DNA of 59,490 nt from Micractinium sp. NFX-FRZ (lineage: Eukaryota > Chlorophyta > Trebouxiophyceae > Chlorellales > Chlorellaceae): the NCBI GenBank assembly GCA_029339195.1, contig JAPTJF010000396.1, positions 1 to 59,490 on the forward strand, read 5' to 3'. The notes beneath the pieces were generated by a model. The model was given only the letters and a program-made list of their open reading frames with translations. It was not told the origin of the DNA and searched no databases. Both the position numbers and the translations under genes were made by a program. Positions 40,901-52,143 of the stretch are shown here, piece by piece (the first letter of the stretch is position 1; every line of letters starts with the position of its first letter).

Positions 40901-42673
40901 CCCCAGGCTTCTGCCGCCCGTGCATGCCGCCGTCGCCGCCACCGCCGCAGCCCCCTAGCCCTCCCAGCGGTCCTTCCCCTTCCGAGATCGCCCCCCGCCC
41001 TCGCGCCGTCTCCCTGTCCCCGCCCCATGCCGCTCCTCCCCCCGCCCCCCGTGCGTGCCTCTTCCCCTCCCTTCAGCCCATGGAGATCTACGTGGACGAC
41101 GAGGCCAAGCTGACGCTGCACGGCCTGGTGCAGCACTATGTGATGCTGAACGAGGACCAGAAGAACCGGAAGCTGAACGACCTGCTGGATGCCCTGGATT
41201 TCAACCAGGTGGGGGCAGGCAGGAGGGCTGCTGTACGTTTGACAACGTTGTGGTGTCAGGGTGCTGCCGTGGGTGGTGGGGTAAGAACCGACCTGCTGGG
41301 TGCCCTGGACTTCCAACCAGGTGGGGGCAGGCGCATGCTGGGCAGAGGCATCAAGCAGCGCTCTTGGTGCTATATGGTGCGGGGGTGTTGGTGCCGCACA
41401 TCAGCAACCCTTGTCCCACTACCGGAGCGCGTGGCCCAGCACCCTGCGCCTTCCCCTGCCCCCTCCTCATCACTGCTTCCCTCCCCACCCCCCCTGCCCA
41501 CATCCCCAGGTCGTCATCTTTGTGAAGAGCGTGGCACGCGCGCGCGAGCTCAACCGCCTGCTCAACGAGTGCAATTTCCCCTCCACCACCATCCATTCGG
41601 CGATGCGCCAGGAGGAGCGCCTGCAGGTGGGCGGCAGGGGCAGGGCGGGATGGGGTGGGATGGGCCACAAGGGAGGGGGCAGGCGGTGCTGGCCGCACAG
41701 CTGCCGTTGCGCTGCTGCTGCGGGCTGACTGCACGTCGAGTGCATGTTGGTGTTTTACGCCCTGGACCCTTCAGCTCGCCGTGCCCGCCTGTGCTGCGCC
41801 TGTGGTGCAGGTGTACAAGGAGTTCAAGGAGGGCGCCAAGCGCATCCGGGTGCCCACTGCCCATCGCCCCTCACCACGTCTTTCTTTTCCTTCTTCCTGC
41901 CCGCCTGCCTCTGCCGTGCAGGTGTACAAGGAGTTCAAGGAGGGCGCCAAGCGCATCCTGGTGGCCACCGACCTGGTGGGGCGCGGCATCGACATTGAGC
42001 GCGTCAACATCGTCATCAACTACGACATGCCAGAGACGGGTGAGCTTGCTAGTGATGGTTATTGTTGGTCGGGCTAGGTCAGGGGTTGTCTTGCACGATA
42101 CTTACCATTCCAGGCAGGTCGGATAAGGTTGGGAAGGGGACAGGAAGTCGTGGTGCGGCATGGGTGGTATGTCAACCTCGTGACAACTGCCATGCTGCCC
42201 AGCCTTGCGCCACCCTTTGTCACCCACCGTACACCCCACCCTCTGCCTCACCCACCCACCCGTCCCCCGCGGCCCGCAGACGACAAGCACGGCAACGGCG
42301 CCGACACGTACCTGCACCGCGTGGGCCGCGCGGGTCGGTTCGGCACCAAGGGCCTGGCCATCACCTTTGTCGCCTCCCCCGCCGACAGCGAGGTGCTCAA
42401 CCAGGTCCAGGTGAGAGGCAGAAGAATGCGTGGGGGTGGATTGGGGAACTGGATGAGTTGGGCAGATGGCTCTGGTTTGCGAAGGGTTGGACGGGTTGGT
42501 GCGTGCGGCCTGCTGCTCCCGCCCCGCCTCTGGCCCCCACGCTGACCTTGGTGCCCCCTCCCCTCCTGCCATCCCTCCTCACGCCTCTCCCCGGCCCGCA
42601 GGAGCGCTTTGACGTCGACATCAAGCCGCTGCCTGAGCACATTGATGCCAGCACCTACATGAACTCGGCATAA
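37997..42673 (+). CDS. UAP56: UAP56/SUB2-type DEAD-box RNA helicase
   Basis: Thirteen exons (37997-38035, 38139-38204, 38321-38429, 38698-38825, 39042-39125, 39354-39470, 39839-39940, 40209-40307, 41077-41208, 41510-41626, 41922-42039, 42280-42410, 42602-42673) agree in phase and give 437 residues, the family's usual size. UAP56 acts in spliceosome assembly and, within TREX, in mRNA export. Motifs are the Q region ([15 protein letters not shown]), Walker [17 protein letters not shown], the DECD box that defines this subfamily (VDECDKCLE), [17 protein letters not shown] and [10 protein letters not shown]. The usual MPEDSDTYLHRV is here [19 protein letters not shown], a small insertion in the loop before motif VI, at an exon junction. 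Three of its introns contain boundary duplications. Confidence 0.97.
39462..39601 (+). repeat. Four tandem copies of the UAP56 exon 6 donor (about 35 bp)
   Basis: The exon end and donor gtcaagggggtgagtg is repeated four times (from 39462, 39497, 39533 and 39568), each unit followed by ttggacgggcagcgagctt with small changes. Every unit offers a GGGGTGAG donor, so donor choice could slip. The first copy gives the conserved protein. Confidence 0.92.
41179..41332 (+). repeat. 111-bp-spaced echo of UAP56 exon 9 end
   Basis: The exon end with donor (gacctgctggatgccctgga at 41179) recurs at 41290 as gacctgctgggtgccctgga, followed by the same ccaaccaggtgggggcagg donor context with one inserted base. 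The spacing is 111 bp. The downstream copy lies in intron 9. Confidence 0.93.
41805..41959 (+). repeat. 111-bp in-frame duplication of UAP56 exon 11 start and acceptor
   Basis: A 43-bp perfect repeat (starts gtgcaggtgtacaaggagtt) occurs at 41805 and 41916, exactly 111 bp apart. Both copies have a gtgcag acceptor and encode [12 protein letters not shown]. The 37 codons between them are open, so use of the upstream acceptor would insert 37 residues without a frameshift. The downstream copy matches the family sequence and is taken as the exon. Confidence 0.95.
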
Positions 42674-43229
42674 GCAGCAGCAGCAGCAGGCGGCAGCTGG
42701 CGGCAGCAGCAGCTTGGCTGTAAGGCCACGGCCCAAACCAGCAGCAGCAGCAGGTGCCCTGCCGGCTTCCCCTCACCTCTTTTTCGTGACGGCAGTGGAC
42801 GCGCTGCCCCCTCTCAGCCAAGGGCGCCGCCCCCAACCTGCCCCCTGACCCCGTTTTTTGACCCCGCGCTCCTCTCCTCTCCTCCACACCCCACGTCCTC
42901 CTTTGCTCTCTGCTTGTGCTTCTTCGTCCGCTTTCAGCACACAACAAACGTAACATGCTCTCGAACCGCCACTTCTTGTTGCCACACACCCTGCAACTGT
43001 CTGTAATCACGAACACAGGCTGGTGCTGCTGGCGACTCAAAAGGCTAGGTGCACAGGAGAACGTTGCAGTGTGTGTGCCATGTGCTGCGCGGTGCTCTCG
43101 GCCAGCCAGGTCAGCAGCGCAGGGTGGCTGGCAGCTTGCCGACAGCCAGCACGCACCCCCGCCTCGGCGCCTCCATCCAGCAACGCACAGGTGCCAGGCT
43201 GCCCTGCCTGCTGTGCCTGCTGTGTCTGG
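42674..43229. other. Convergent 3' intergenic region with TGTAA signals
   Basis: 556 bp between stop codons. TGTAA, the chlorophyte poly(A) signal, occurs at 42719-42723 and at 43002-43006; the latter is a plausible UAP56 end about 330 bp past the stop. A (cag)n run directly follows the UAP56 stop. No gene seen. Confidence 0.5.
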
Positions 43230-46200
43230 CTAGACCGTAGCCCCAAGCCCCTCCAGCGGCCCGCAGCGCAGCTCCGCCCCGGCATCAAACGGCTTGTGCA
43301 TCCAGGAGTGCGCATTGGCGCCCAGGCCCACGGCTGCAGTGCAGGGGCGGCGATGTCAGCGACGCGGTGCATAGCTGGGCACGGGTTGGGGGCTGGAGCG
43401 GATTGGCGTTCAAGGGCCTGACCGCTCCTGCCTGTGGAAGGCTCTTCATCGAGGAGGTGGGCCCACGAAAGGCACCTGCTCTTGCCTGCCCAGCAGGGCA
43501 TATGGAAAATTGGAATGCAACACCAGTTTGAGAAGCGCCTCACCTGGGTGCTGCAGGAAGAACTGCTGGATGCGCAGCTGCCGCCCCGCCTGGTGCGCCA
43601 CGTGGTTTGCAATGCTGGGTGGCGGCACCGCCTGCGCCCCCATCACCGCCCACACCGCCACCGCGCACTGCCGGAAGGCAGCGGCAAGCTGGGCGCTCGT
43701 GGCAGGCGGCGGCGGGGCACCCTTGCCCTTGCGCGGCGCCGTCGCTTTCTCCCACAGGCTGCGGGGCAGGGGAGGTGGGCAGGCCGGGTGGGTGGGCAGC
43801 AGGCAGCCAGAAATATAGGCCAGCTAAGGGACACAGAATAGTGTGCTCTTTGCTACCTTGACCACAAGCTTGCCACAACCAATGAAGCTGGGTGGGCCAG
43901 CTGGGCCGGCGTTTGAGCTGCCAGACCACGCTGCATGAGCAGCGCTCCCCTCCCACCCACTCAAAGAGGAGTGTGCCGGGTTGGCATCGTACAGTATGGC
44001 CCGGCCCCTGTGCACCCTTTTGCTGCACCCAACACCTATTTGTGGTTGTTTAACTCGCAACATCACAGCACCCACGTGAAGAAGGTGTGCGCCAGGTCGG
44101 CATCGTCCAGCATGGCGGGGAAGGCGGCCAGCACGGGGTCGCTCGCTGGCGCCAGCGAGGTCGGGCCCTGCACACAGATGGGGGCCCCGGCAACAGGTTG
44201 TGGTGCAGTCAGTCGTAGGTTCTGACATGTGGGGCGGGCACTGCATGGGTAGAGTGCCGGCTTGAGATTGTGAAGGAAGTCACAGACGGGTTGTGAACCG
44301 TAAGCGAAACAGAACGCTGTAGCAGAAGTGCGAGGGTCCTGGGGGGCGGGGCAGCAGCTGCCCTGCAGCCGCAGGTACAGACAGCAGTGTAACTGCTGGG
44401 GTGCACTGCGCTGCGCTGCGCTGCGCTGCACTGCACACGTGCACAGCAGGAGCCAGCCACCTGGAGGGCTTTGAAACTCCCCAGCCCAGGCCTCCCACCA
44501 CCCCGCCCTCTTCACCCTCCCTCGACCCGCCCACTCCTCCCTCCCCTCACCTCTGCCGTGGCCAGCGCCTCAGCCAGCAGCTGCCGGTAGCAGCCCACCG
44601 CCCGCGCCACCGTCAGCGACACTACCGCTGCCGGCAGCAGCGCTGCCGTGCCCACGCTGTCGGCGGGCACCGGCGCCAGCTTGAGTGGCAGGCTGGCGTT
44701 CCGGGTGCTGCTGCGGCTGGCAAAGCCGGCAGCGCTGGCCGCGCCGGGGCCGCCCCCGGCTGCCGCCGCCGCTGCCGCTGTCACGCACTCTTGCAGGGTC
44801 ATCCGGCGTGCCAGCGGTCCCGCCATGAGCGGCACGTTTAGGCTGCGTGAGGTGTGCAGGGTGCGCAGGCCGGACAGGCTGACCAGGGCCCAGCACACGC
44901 ACACCTCGTCCACCTGCATGGTAGCACCAGAGGGGCAACTTGTCATGCTATGGGCAGCATCCACGGGCAGTTACCAGGGCTTGACTGGTAGCACGCATGC
45001 ATGGTGGCAGCACGGCATGCCACGGCAGGCGGGCAGGTGCAAGTGCAGAGTGCAGGTGCACTGGCAGGCACCATGGCATGCAGCCAGGCAGCTGGCAGGG
45101 CGGCTTGCCTGCCTGGCCGCACGCGCCGGCGTGGGCGGCAGCCGTGCCACATCCTCTGGGCTGAGCTCATATGTGATGCACAGCTCGATGTAGAGCTGCA
45201 GAGGGCGGGAGAGGCAGGGGCAGGATGCACAGGTTGATGTAGAGGTGCAGAGGGCAGGCAGACAACGCAGGTGTGGGATGCACAGGTAGCGGAGAGGGTG
45301 CTGCTAGCATGCACTTGCTACAGGGCTTGATGTCAAGCTGCACGCGGGGTGGATGTGGGGGTGGCAAGGAAACACGGCATGTCAATCCAGGTTTATTAAG
45401 CAGCTTATTGAGAACCTCCAGGTATGCTGAGCTGGCTGAGGGGAGGGTGCAAGGGAACAGTGAACAAGGGGAGAGAGGGAGTCAGCCAGCAGGCCTTGTG
45501 GGTGAGTGCGCCATGCTGGCAGCCAGAGCTGGGCAGCAGCTGGGAGCAGCGGGGCGCAGTGGGCGGCGGCTCGTGAAGCTGTGACCAGACCAGCGGTTTG
45601 AGTGGCTTACAATGGTGGCTGCACACCCCGCATAGAACCCCCTCACCAAGGAAAGTGCTCTCACTTGCACTGAAATGTAATTTACATCCTTGTGCGGCAC
45701 CTACAGCCACCCTGCCCTGCCCGCCCCAACCCCCGCCAGCTCACCTGCGCACGCGGCAGCAGCTCGGCAGGGCAGCGCACCAGCAGCGGCGCCGCGGCAT
45801 CAAAGCACCACGTCGCCTCGCCGTGCTTGCCGGCCTTCACCCGCTTTGGGCGCACCGCCTGGGCGCTGCCAACGAAGCGGGCGCCGTCGTAGAGGCAGGT
45901 GCGTGCCACATGCGCCCAGGGCTTGCGCTCGGCGATGCCTGCGCAGAGGCGGCGGGCAAGTGGGTCGGTTGAGAAGCGGAGCACTGCAGAAAGGCTGGCA
46001 CTATATGGCGCCTGCGGCATGCAACTTGGGCAGAAGATCCAACTGGGAAGGCATCCCAGCAGCTGGTTGGGCAGCCCTGTTGCTCCCACGCCCCGACCCC
46101 ATGGGGCACCCGCTTGGCCCTCCCACCTGACGGCGGCACGCCCTTCACGCTTTCCAGCGTAACAAAGCACTGCGCCACTCCACCGCCGCCGCTGCCGCCG

Positions 46201-46628
46201 CCGCCAAGCGGTGCCAGGCGGCCGGCGCAGTCAGTGGGCAGGTCTGCCAGCTGGGTCCCGCTCAGGTCCAGGGAGGGCCGGCAGAGCGAGGAGGGTGTGT
46301 GGCGGCCACGTTTGAGCAGCGGTTGCAGGGAGGAGGGGCGGGCAGTGGCGGGGCCCAGAGTGCCGGCCAGCAGCGACTGCACATAGCTGAGGGGGTTGGG
46401 CGCAAGTGCGCGGCGCAGTCGCCGCCAGGGGGGCTGGGCTGACTGACCCTGCAGGTGGCGGGTGGGGCTGCCGGGCTGGCGGGTGGGCGCCGGCGGTGGC
46501 GCCGGCGGGGGCGGCAGCGCTGGCCCCTGGTTTGCGCCAAACGGGGAGGGTGGCTGCAGCGGCGCTGTCCCCGCCGGAGGCGCAGCGACGGGTGCAGCGG
46601 CCGCTTTGCGTGAAAAGAAGGACGGCAT
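43230..46628 (-). CDS. Protein of unknown function, 518 residues, possible C2-like core
   Basis: Seven exons (46127-46628, 45745-45938, 45109-45195, 44551-44913, 44076-44167, 43544-43758, 43230-43333) join in phase. I cannot name a family. The N-terminus (MPSFFSRKAAAAP) and first 100 residues are Pro/Ala-rich. A beta-rich region follows (VAQCFVTLESVKGVPPSGI, WAHVARTCLYDGARFVGS, LYIELCITYELSPEDVARLP) that could be a C2-like sandwich. Then comes an Ala-rich helical part with VDEVCVCWALVSLSGLRTLH, DDADLAHTFFT and WEKATAPRKGKGAPPP, ending HSWMHKPFDAGAELRCGPLE. The intron after 45109 uses a GC donor (CAG|GCAAGC). Steady phase agreement and codon bias argue for a real gene. It is divergent from family copy B. 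Confidence 0.7.
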
Positions 46629-47551
46629 AGCCCCGCGAATTGGGCGACGAAACGGCCGGACAGCAAGGCCTTCTTGGAGGGCGAGAATGCGGCCGAATCA
46701 GAAGACAAACATTTCTTGACGGATCCAAGACCAATGGGGGCTCTATCGAGGGTGCTGACATCACACCCACGGCGCCCCCTTGGCGCCCTGGTGGCGCGCC
46801 GGTTTCAAGTTGCGCCGGTTTGCGGTTCATCAGTCAGCAAAAACCTCGACAGTGCAGGACTAGCTTTCTCAGCTGTTCATCCTGTGTTGCAAGCATAGCT
46901 TTACAGAATGGTGGCCTGCTGGCACCACATGGAACCCCACTCCCGCACGTGAGCGGGGGGCACTTGGCTCAGCTGAGCGGCCGACTGGTGCTGATGTCAA
47001 CAAGCGCATCGATGGCAAAAGGATCCACAGCTTGCCTGGACTCTGCCTTCTTTGTAGTGAAGAAAAATGTCACGGCAGCATGTGGGGCGTCCCAAGTGCC
47101 GCGTGTCTCAGCTCCTGAGGGTCTTGACGGGAGCAAGGTGGAGCGACGCAAACGGGGCGTGTCAAGGCATGTGCAGAGGTAGGGTGTAGCATTACTGCCT
47201 GCACAGAATTCCAGGTGTTCTGCAGATAGTATCACTTATGCATAGCCCGATGCTGTGGCAGTTGGCCATTGTCGCCAGCACATGCTGCTGCCGCCGCTCA
47301 GCTGCAGCTGTCCTGCTGGCGGCAGCCTCCAGGGCCTCCATCCAAGACATGCCAGCGAGCCCGTTCGCCCGCTCTAACCTCCTGCCCTGCTGCTTGTGAC
47401 GCTCATCAGCCCCAGCTGCTTGCCCTCACGCGCCGCGTCCCCGCGTTCGCAAACCCGTCCGGCGCCAGGACCACTTCACGCGCCCTCCTCGCGACAGCCC
47501 ACGGCTGTGCTTGCGCTGTGCACACTGCCCCAAAGCGGCGGACGCTAGAGG
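46629..47551. other. Divergent intergenic region
   Basis: 923 bp between the unknown 518-residue gene and copy B. Open frames exist on both strands (46640-47182 plus; 46969-47235 minus, containing ESRQAVDPFAIDALVDISTS), but base composition is lower in GC and codon use unlike the neighbours, with no recognisable domain. It probably holds two promoters; a small lineage-specific gene on the minus strand cannot be excluded. Confidence 0.4.
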
Positions 47552-49615
47552 ATGCTGGGACGCGGGTGCCGCCGGCGCTGGCCGGTGGCGACAGCGGTGG
47601 CGGCGGCCTGCTTTCTCGCAGTCGCCTCAGCCGTGTCTGTAACGGAGAGGGAATACCCAGTGGTGAGTGCCCTGTGCAGACTGGCATGCAGGCCGTGTGC
47701 GTGGCGGGTGAGGTGCTGGGCCGGGCATGCTTGCAGCGGCGCCAGCGCCCACCCGTGCTGCCACCAGCCTGCCCACACTGCGTACCCACGTGCTCGCCCC
47801 CGCATGCCACCTCTTGCAGATTGCTGCGGCATCCAGCTGCCAGGCGGTGCCCATCAGCTTCCAAACACGGTACTTCCAGTACTATGCCGGCTATTCCTCG
47901 GAGGCAGCGCTCCCCGCAGACTGCACCCTGCAGTGAGTGCCGGCGGGCGGGGCGTGCTGGCGACACGCATGCGCCACGTGGCAGTTGGCGGGGCGGGGGT
48001 GGTAGCTCTTGAGGAGGGGCCCAGAACAGAGGAGGCGTCCGCCATGGCGCCACCTCTTACCCGACTTGCACTTTGCCTGCCCATCCTGCCGCCGGCGTTT
48101 CAACGCTCCTCAGGGGCAGCCAGGCCCCGGGCGGCTCCGTGTACACAGGCAACACCTGCCCAGTGCTGCAAAGACGCAACAATCCCTTTGCAGTAACACT
48201 CTCATGCACGGCCCCACACGCCCGCAGGATTTCCAACCTCTACATGAATGGCGTGTGCAGCACCCTGCGCAACAACGAGGGCACCGGCTGCGGCAGCGGC
48301 AGCGGCGGGGTGCCCGTCAACGGCAGCAGCGAGTCGTGCGTGGCTGTGCTCAACGGGGCGCCGGGGGCCTGGGAGGCGATGAAGCACACCGGGCCCAGTG
48401 AGTTCCGTGGGATGCAGAGCTGCCCATACCTGCTAAACGGGCGTTGCTCGTTTGAGTTGAGCAGATGTGCATGCCGCACGCTGGGGATTGGTGGGGTCTG
48501 TAGGGGGCACGCGGGCAGGTGCAGGCGCGCAGCTGGCGTGGGTGGCAGGGCGGGTTGGCTCGGGATGGGTGCGGTGCTGGGCGGCTGCCTGTGCGTGCTC
48601 CTGGTGCCGCCGCTGGTGGCCATCCCCTGCCCCTCATCTCCTGCCCCTCATCCCCTGCCCCTCATCCCCTGCCCGCCTGCCCTGTGCAGCCATCAAGACA
48701 TTTGACCAGGGCACCTACTGCGCTGCCTCCAACAACGGCTACTTTTACGTGTCCAACGACTGCCCCCAGGCCCTCCCATTCTCGCTGGTGGTGAGTCGGC
48801 GCACGCATGCCACTGTTGTGTGCAGTGCGCTGGTCGCGAGGGCTTGCAGCCGTGCCGGTGCCATCCTTCTGGCTTCACCCAGCGTGCGTACAGCCGTGCT
48901 GGGCGGGGCAGGCCGCAGCAAGCAGGAGGGCAGGCAGGGACAGGGCTGCCCGCCCCACCTGGGGGCCTTCCCACCCCTCACCTGTCTGCCTCTCCACCCT
49001 TGCTGTTGCGTGCAAAGACAACAGAGTGTTTGCTGTGTTTCATCCGTTCCACTTTGTCTTTCTTGTGGCTTGCACCCGCAGGTGCGCACCTACGCCTACT
49101 CCAGCTGCGGCTCTGGCGGCTTCCCCGCCTGGGGCCGCATCATCATCGGCGTCTGCTGCGGCCTGGTCGCAATGGTGCTCTTCACACTGGCCTTCCGGAG
49201 GTGCGGGCGTACCGCCCCCAGCCAGCCGCCCCTGGCGGTACAGATGGCGCCGCCTGGCGGGCAGGCCGGGGCGTATGGGTACGGCGGGGGCTATGGCGTC
49301 CCTCAAGGCCCCGGCCCAGGGCCCGCTGGCTACCCGCCGGCGCCGGCGTCGTATGCCGGCGCCTGGGGCAGCGGCGCCGGCGCCGGCTATGGGGCGAGCC
49401 CTGGCTACGGCGGCGGCCAGACGGCGGCGGCGCACGGCTACCCGCCGCAGTTCATTCCGCCCATGCAGACGGTGGTGGTGGGCGCGCCGGTAGCAGAGGA
49501 GCCAGCGGGGGGCACCAATGCCGGCGGCGGCAACAGCAGCTTCTACCCGCCACCCGTAAGCAGCAGCGGCGGGGCGGCGGCGGGCACCGGCGGGCCTCCT
49601 GCCCCCAAAGTGTAA
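47552..49615 (+). CDS. Secreted single-pass membrane protein, family copy B
   Basis: Exons 47552-47662, 47820-47932, 48228-48397, 48690-48790 and 49082-49615 join with phases 0, 2, 1, 0 to 342 residues. A signal peptide (VATAVAAACFLAVASAVS) leads into an ectodomain with the same blocks as copy A: LYMNGVCSTLRNNEGTGCG against A's LYMEGACSSLRNNEGSGCG, and GYFYVSNDCPQALPFSLVV against A's AHFYVHNTCNTSIPFTAVV. The transmembrane helix (about 182-203) has core IIIGVCCGLVAMVLF. The roughly 140-residue tail is Gly/Tyr/Pro/Ala-rich (AYGYGGGYGVPQGPGPGPAG), like an adhesive or phase-separating low-complexity segment. Internal exons total 384 nt, exactly as in A. Family and function are unknown; copy C follows in tandem. 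Confidence 0.88.
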
Positions 49616-50107
49616 GTTTCCCTTGGGGGGACTGTGACTTTCGAGGACTAACCAATACCCAGGACCCAACATGCCGCTCCGAGCCAGGCTTGACCTCTGT
49701 GTCACGCCCCACGATTTGCTGAACCTCTGACTTTCCACATGTGGATTGTACATGTGCTGCCCTGAGCCACGTCCTTTTGCGTTGACCCTTACCCCCTTAA
49801 TAAACAGTTATGTCCAGGGATTGTGCAATGCTTGAGCGTACTCAGTCAGTGAGTTGTTGAGCAGGGGGCGGCGATCTGCATAGAGGCCGCGGATGCGCTC
49901 TGCATGCTGCGCCGCCCTCAGACCAGCTCAGCTGCCAGCGGGGCGATCCCGATGCCCCCTGCCCACCGCTTTGATCGATATAGGCTAGCCGGAGCCTCAA
50001 TCACAGGTTGATCAGAACTCTTGAGGCTGTCATCCCGGGACATGGCCCGCAATTGACTCACCGACCCGGCCTCGATTACTTTGTCGACCTCATAAGTCGT
50101 ATCATCG
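49616..50107. other. Tandem intergenic region, copies B and C
   Basis: 492 bp between the stop of B and the start of C. Several AT-rich motifs occur (taataaacagttatg at 49798). This probably contains the B poly(A) site and the C promoter. No gene seen. Confidence 0.45.
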
Positions 50108-52143
50108 GTGAATACAACAATGTGCCGCGCCCCGACCCACACAGCCCGCCCGCTGTCGGCCGCGGCGGTGGTGGTGCTGCTGGCGGCGACGGCTGTCCCG
50201 TCTGCCGCCCTAGATTCCACGGTGACATTGGTGAGCCAGGCTTGGGAGCTTGGCAGATGCCGCCCAAAAATTTCCGCTCGGGTCACGTCCATAATGTCCC
50301 CAATTTGTGCCGCTACAAATGTCGGCATCTCATGCACACCCCACGCTCCCGCTGCCGCGGTGCAGAACCTGCCAGCGTACGGCTACGATGCAGCGGCATT
50401 CAGGTTTGCGGACGCCGACAGCTTCACCTATACCGTGGAAGCGATGTTCACCCAGCCCCTGCCCACTAGGTGCAGCGCGATGAGCTTCCGGTGGGTGAGC
50501 AGCACCGCGGCCTGACGCGCGCCACATGGGCGGTTGCCGCCAGCAGAGAGTCGTTTTCCGTGGGCACACATTTGCGGGCGGACCCCTGGCCCAGCCTGAG
50601 CACAATCTGCGGCTGTTTCTTATGTCTTCTTATGCAACCAGCCAACTTGCGAATCCTAACCTGCCTCCACCCTGCTGCCTCTGCCCCACCGCCTGCCTGC
50701 CCCCTCCTCTCCCCGGCGCAGCGTCACCAAACTGTTCCTGGGAGGCACCTGCACCAGCACCCGCAGGCCAGTGTCACCCGAGTCCTCCTGCCCGGACAAC
50801 GGCGTGCGGCTGCCAAACCCCGGGCCCCGCATTAAATCAAGTCTCGACGTCACTGTCTTGGCCAAAGTGTTTGAGACCGCGCCTGGGAGTGCGGTGGCCA
50901 GCCTGCCAGGTAGGCTCAAGCGCCCGCCAATCTCCCGGGGCTGAGCTGTCGGCTGTAGAATGCATCGCCAGCAGCGCTGCAGCAGCCGGATCCCCAGGCA
51001 GGACCCTGTGCTCTCTCTGCAAGCAATCCACGCCGGCAGCCCGCCCGCTCGCTGCCCCGCGCACCAAAGGCAGCAGATCCAGCGGGCCGGGTGCTGCACT
51101 GGTCCAACGCGCACCCCTTCCCCCCGTGCGCCTCTGCCCTACCGTGTGTTTGCCGTCTTGCAGAGTACCGGCTCGAAGAAATCGACAGGGGCTCAGTGTG
51201 CAGCACAGACTCCAACCTGGGCTGGGTGTTTGTGCAAGCGCGAGGATGCAACTACAATGGGACGGCCCCCGTGACGCTGCGGGTACGCGGCAGGGAGGGG
51301 CGGCAGGGAGGGGTGGCAGCGGGAGGCAGCAGGCAGGGGGTGGAGGCGGACAGGCCCGGGGATGCAAGGACAGCTGGGTGGTGCCGCTTGTGGCGCTGCG
51401 GGCACGGAGGTGGCCAGGCGGCCATTTTTTACCTACCCGGCTTTGTGTGGGCAGCAGGCAGGTGCCACTGACAGGTCGGTCGGCCTTCCCTCCCAGGCAC
51501 TGCCCCCTGGCTGCCTGCCCACCGCACACTCTGCCTCCTGCCGTCCCACTGCCACCGTGCCCCCTCGTCTCCCCCCACTGCACCGCATCCCCTGCAGTTC
51601 AAGAGCACTCCCAGGAGCTGCAGTTTCATGAGGATGCCGATGTGGTCACGAATCGTGCTGGGCGTATCAATCGGCCTGGTAGCCCTCACCTTCTTTTATC
51701 TGTCGCTCCGCCGCTACCGCTGGCACCTGCGCCCGCTGCCTGCCGGCGCCATGCCAGGTCCCCCCCACGGCCCCCACCCGCTGCCAGCCTTCCCAGTGCC
51801 AGCGCAGCCCTCCCTGTACGCCGGCTACGCCCCTGGCCCCGCCCCGTACAGCTACATGCCCCCGCCGCCCTATCACGCCGTGGCGGGCACGCCTGTGCCT
51901 CACCCTGGGCAGCACATCCCGCCCCCCATGAGCACAGCCATGGTTCAGGTGCAGGGCTACCCTGCCAGCAACTACCCCGGGCCCGTAGGCAGTGGGGCGC
52001 CCCCTGCCCCGCCCGGCTACCTGGCACCCAGCGGGGCTTCTTACACCGCTGCGCCCGGCTATCCTGCGCCTGTCGCCGCTCCCGGGACCGCCTCCCCTGC
52101 ACCCGACAGCTTCTACCCACCCACACCGTACCCCAAGTACTGA
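50108..52143 (+). CDS. Secreted single-pass membrane protein, family copy C
   Basis: Exons 50108-50490, 50722-50909, 51164-51282 and 51598-52143 join with phases 2, 1, 0 to 411 residues. The first exon corresponds to exons 1 and 2 of copies A and B fused, with a longer ectodomain insert. A signal peptide (LSAAAVVVLLAATAVPSA) is followed by Cys-containing blocks (VTKLFLGGTCTSTRRP, SVCSTDSNLGWVFVQARGCN) that align in position with LYMNGVCSTLRNN and GYFYVSNDC of B. The transmembrane core is IVLGVSIGLVALTFFYLSL (about 246-267). The tail is Pro/Tyr-rich (YAGYAPGPAPYSYMPPPPYH). It is the most diverged member. ATG 50108 or 50120 are both possible; the choice does not alter the signal core. Confidence 0.82.

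Noticed and set aside
40308..41076. Pro-rich open frame in UAP56 intron 8 as a separate exon
   Set aside because: The family sequence continues directly from exon 8 to exon 9 across it; the Pro codons come from C-rich intron sequence.
46640..47182. A 180-codon plus-strand open frame between two divergent genes
   Set aside because: No domain, codon use unlike neighbours, no splice structure, and it lies where two promoters are expected.
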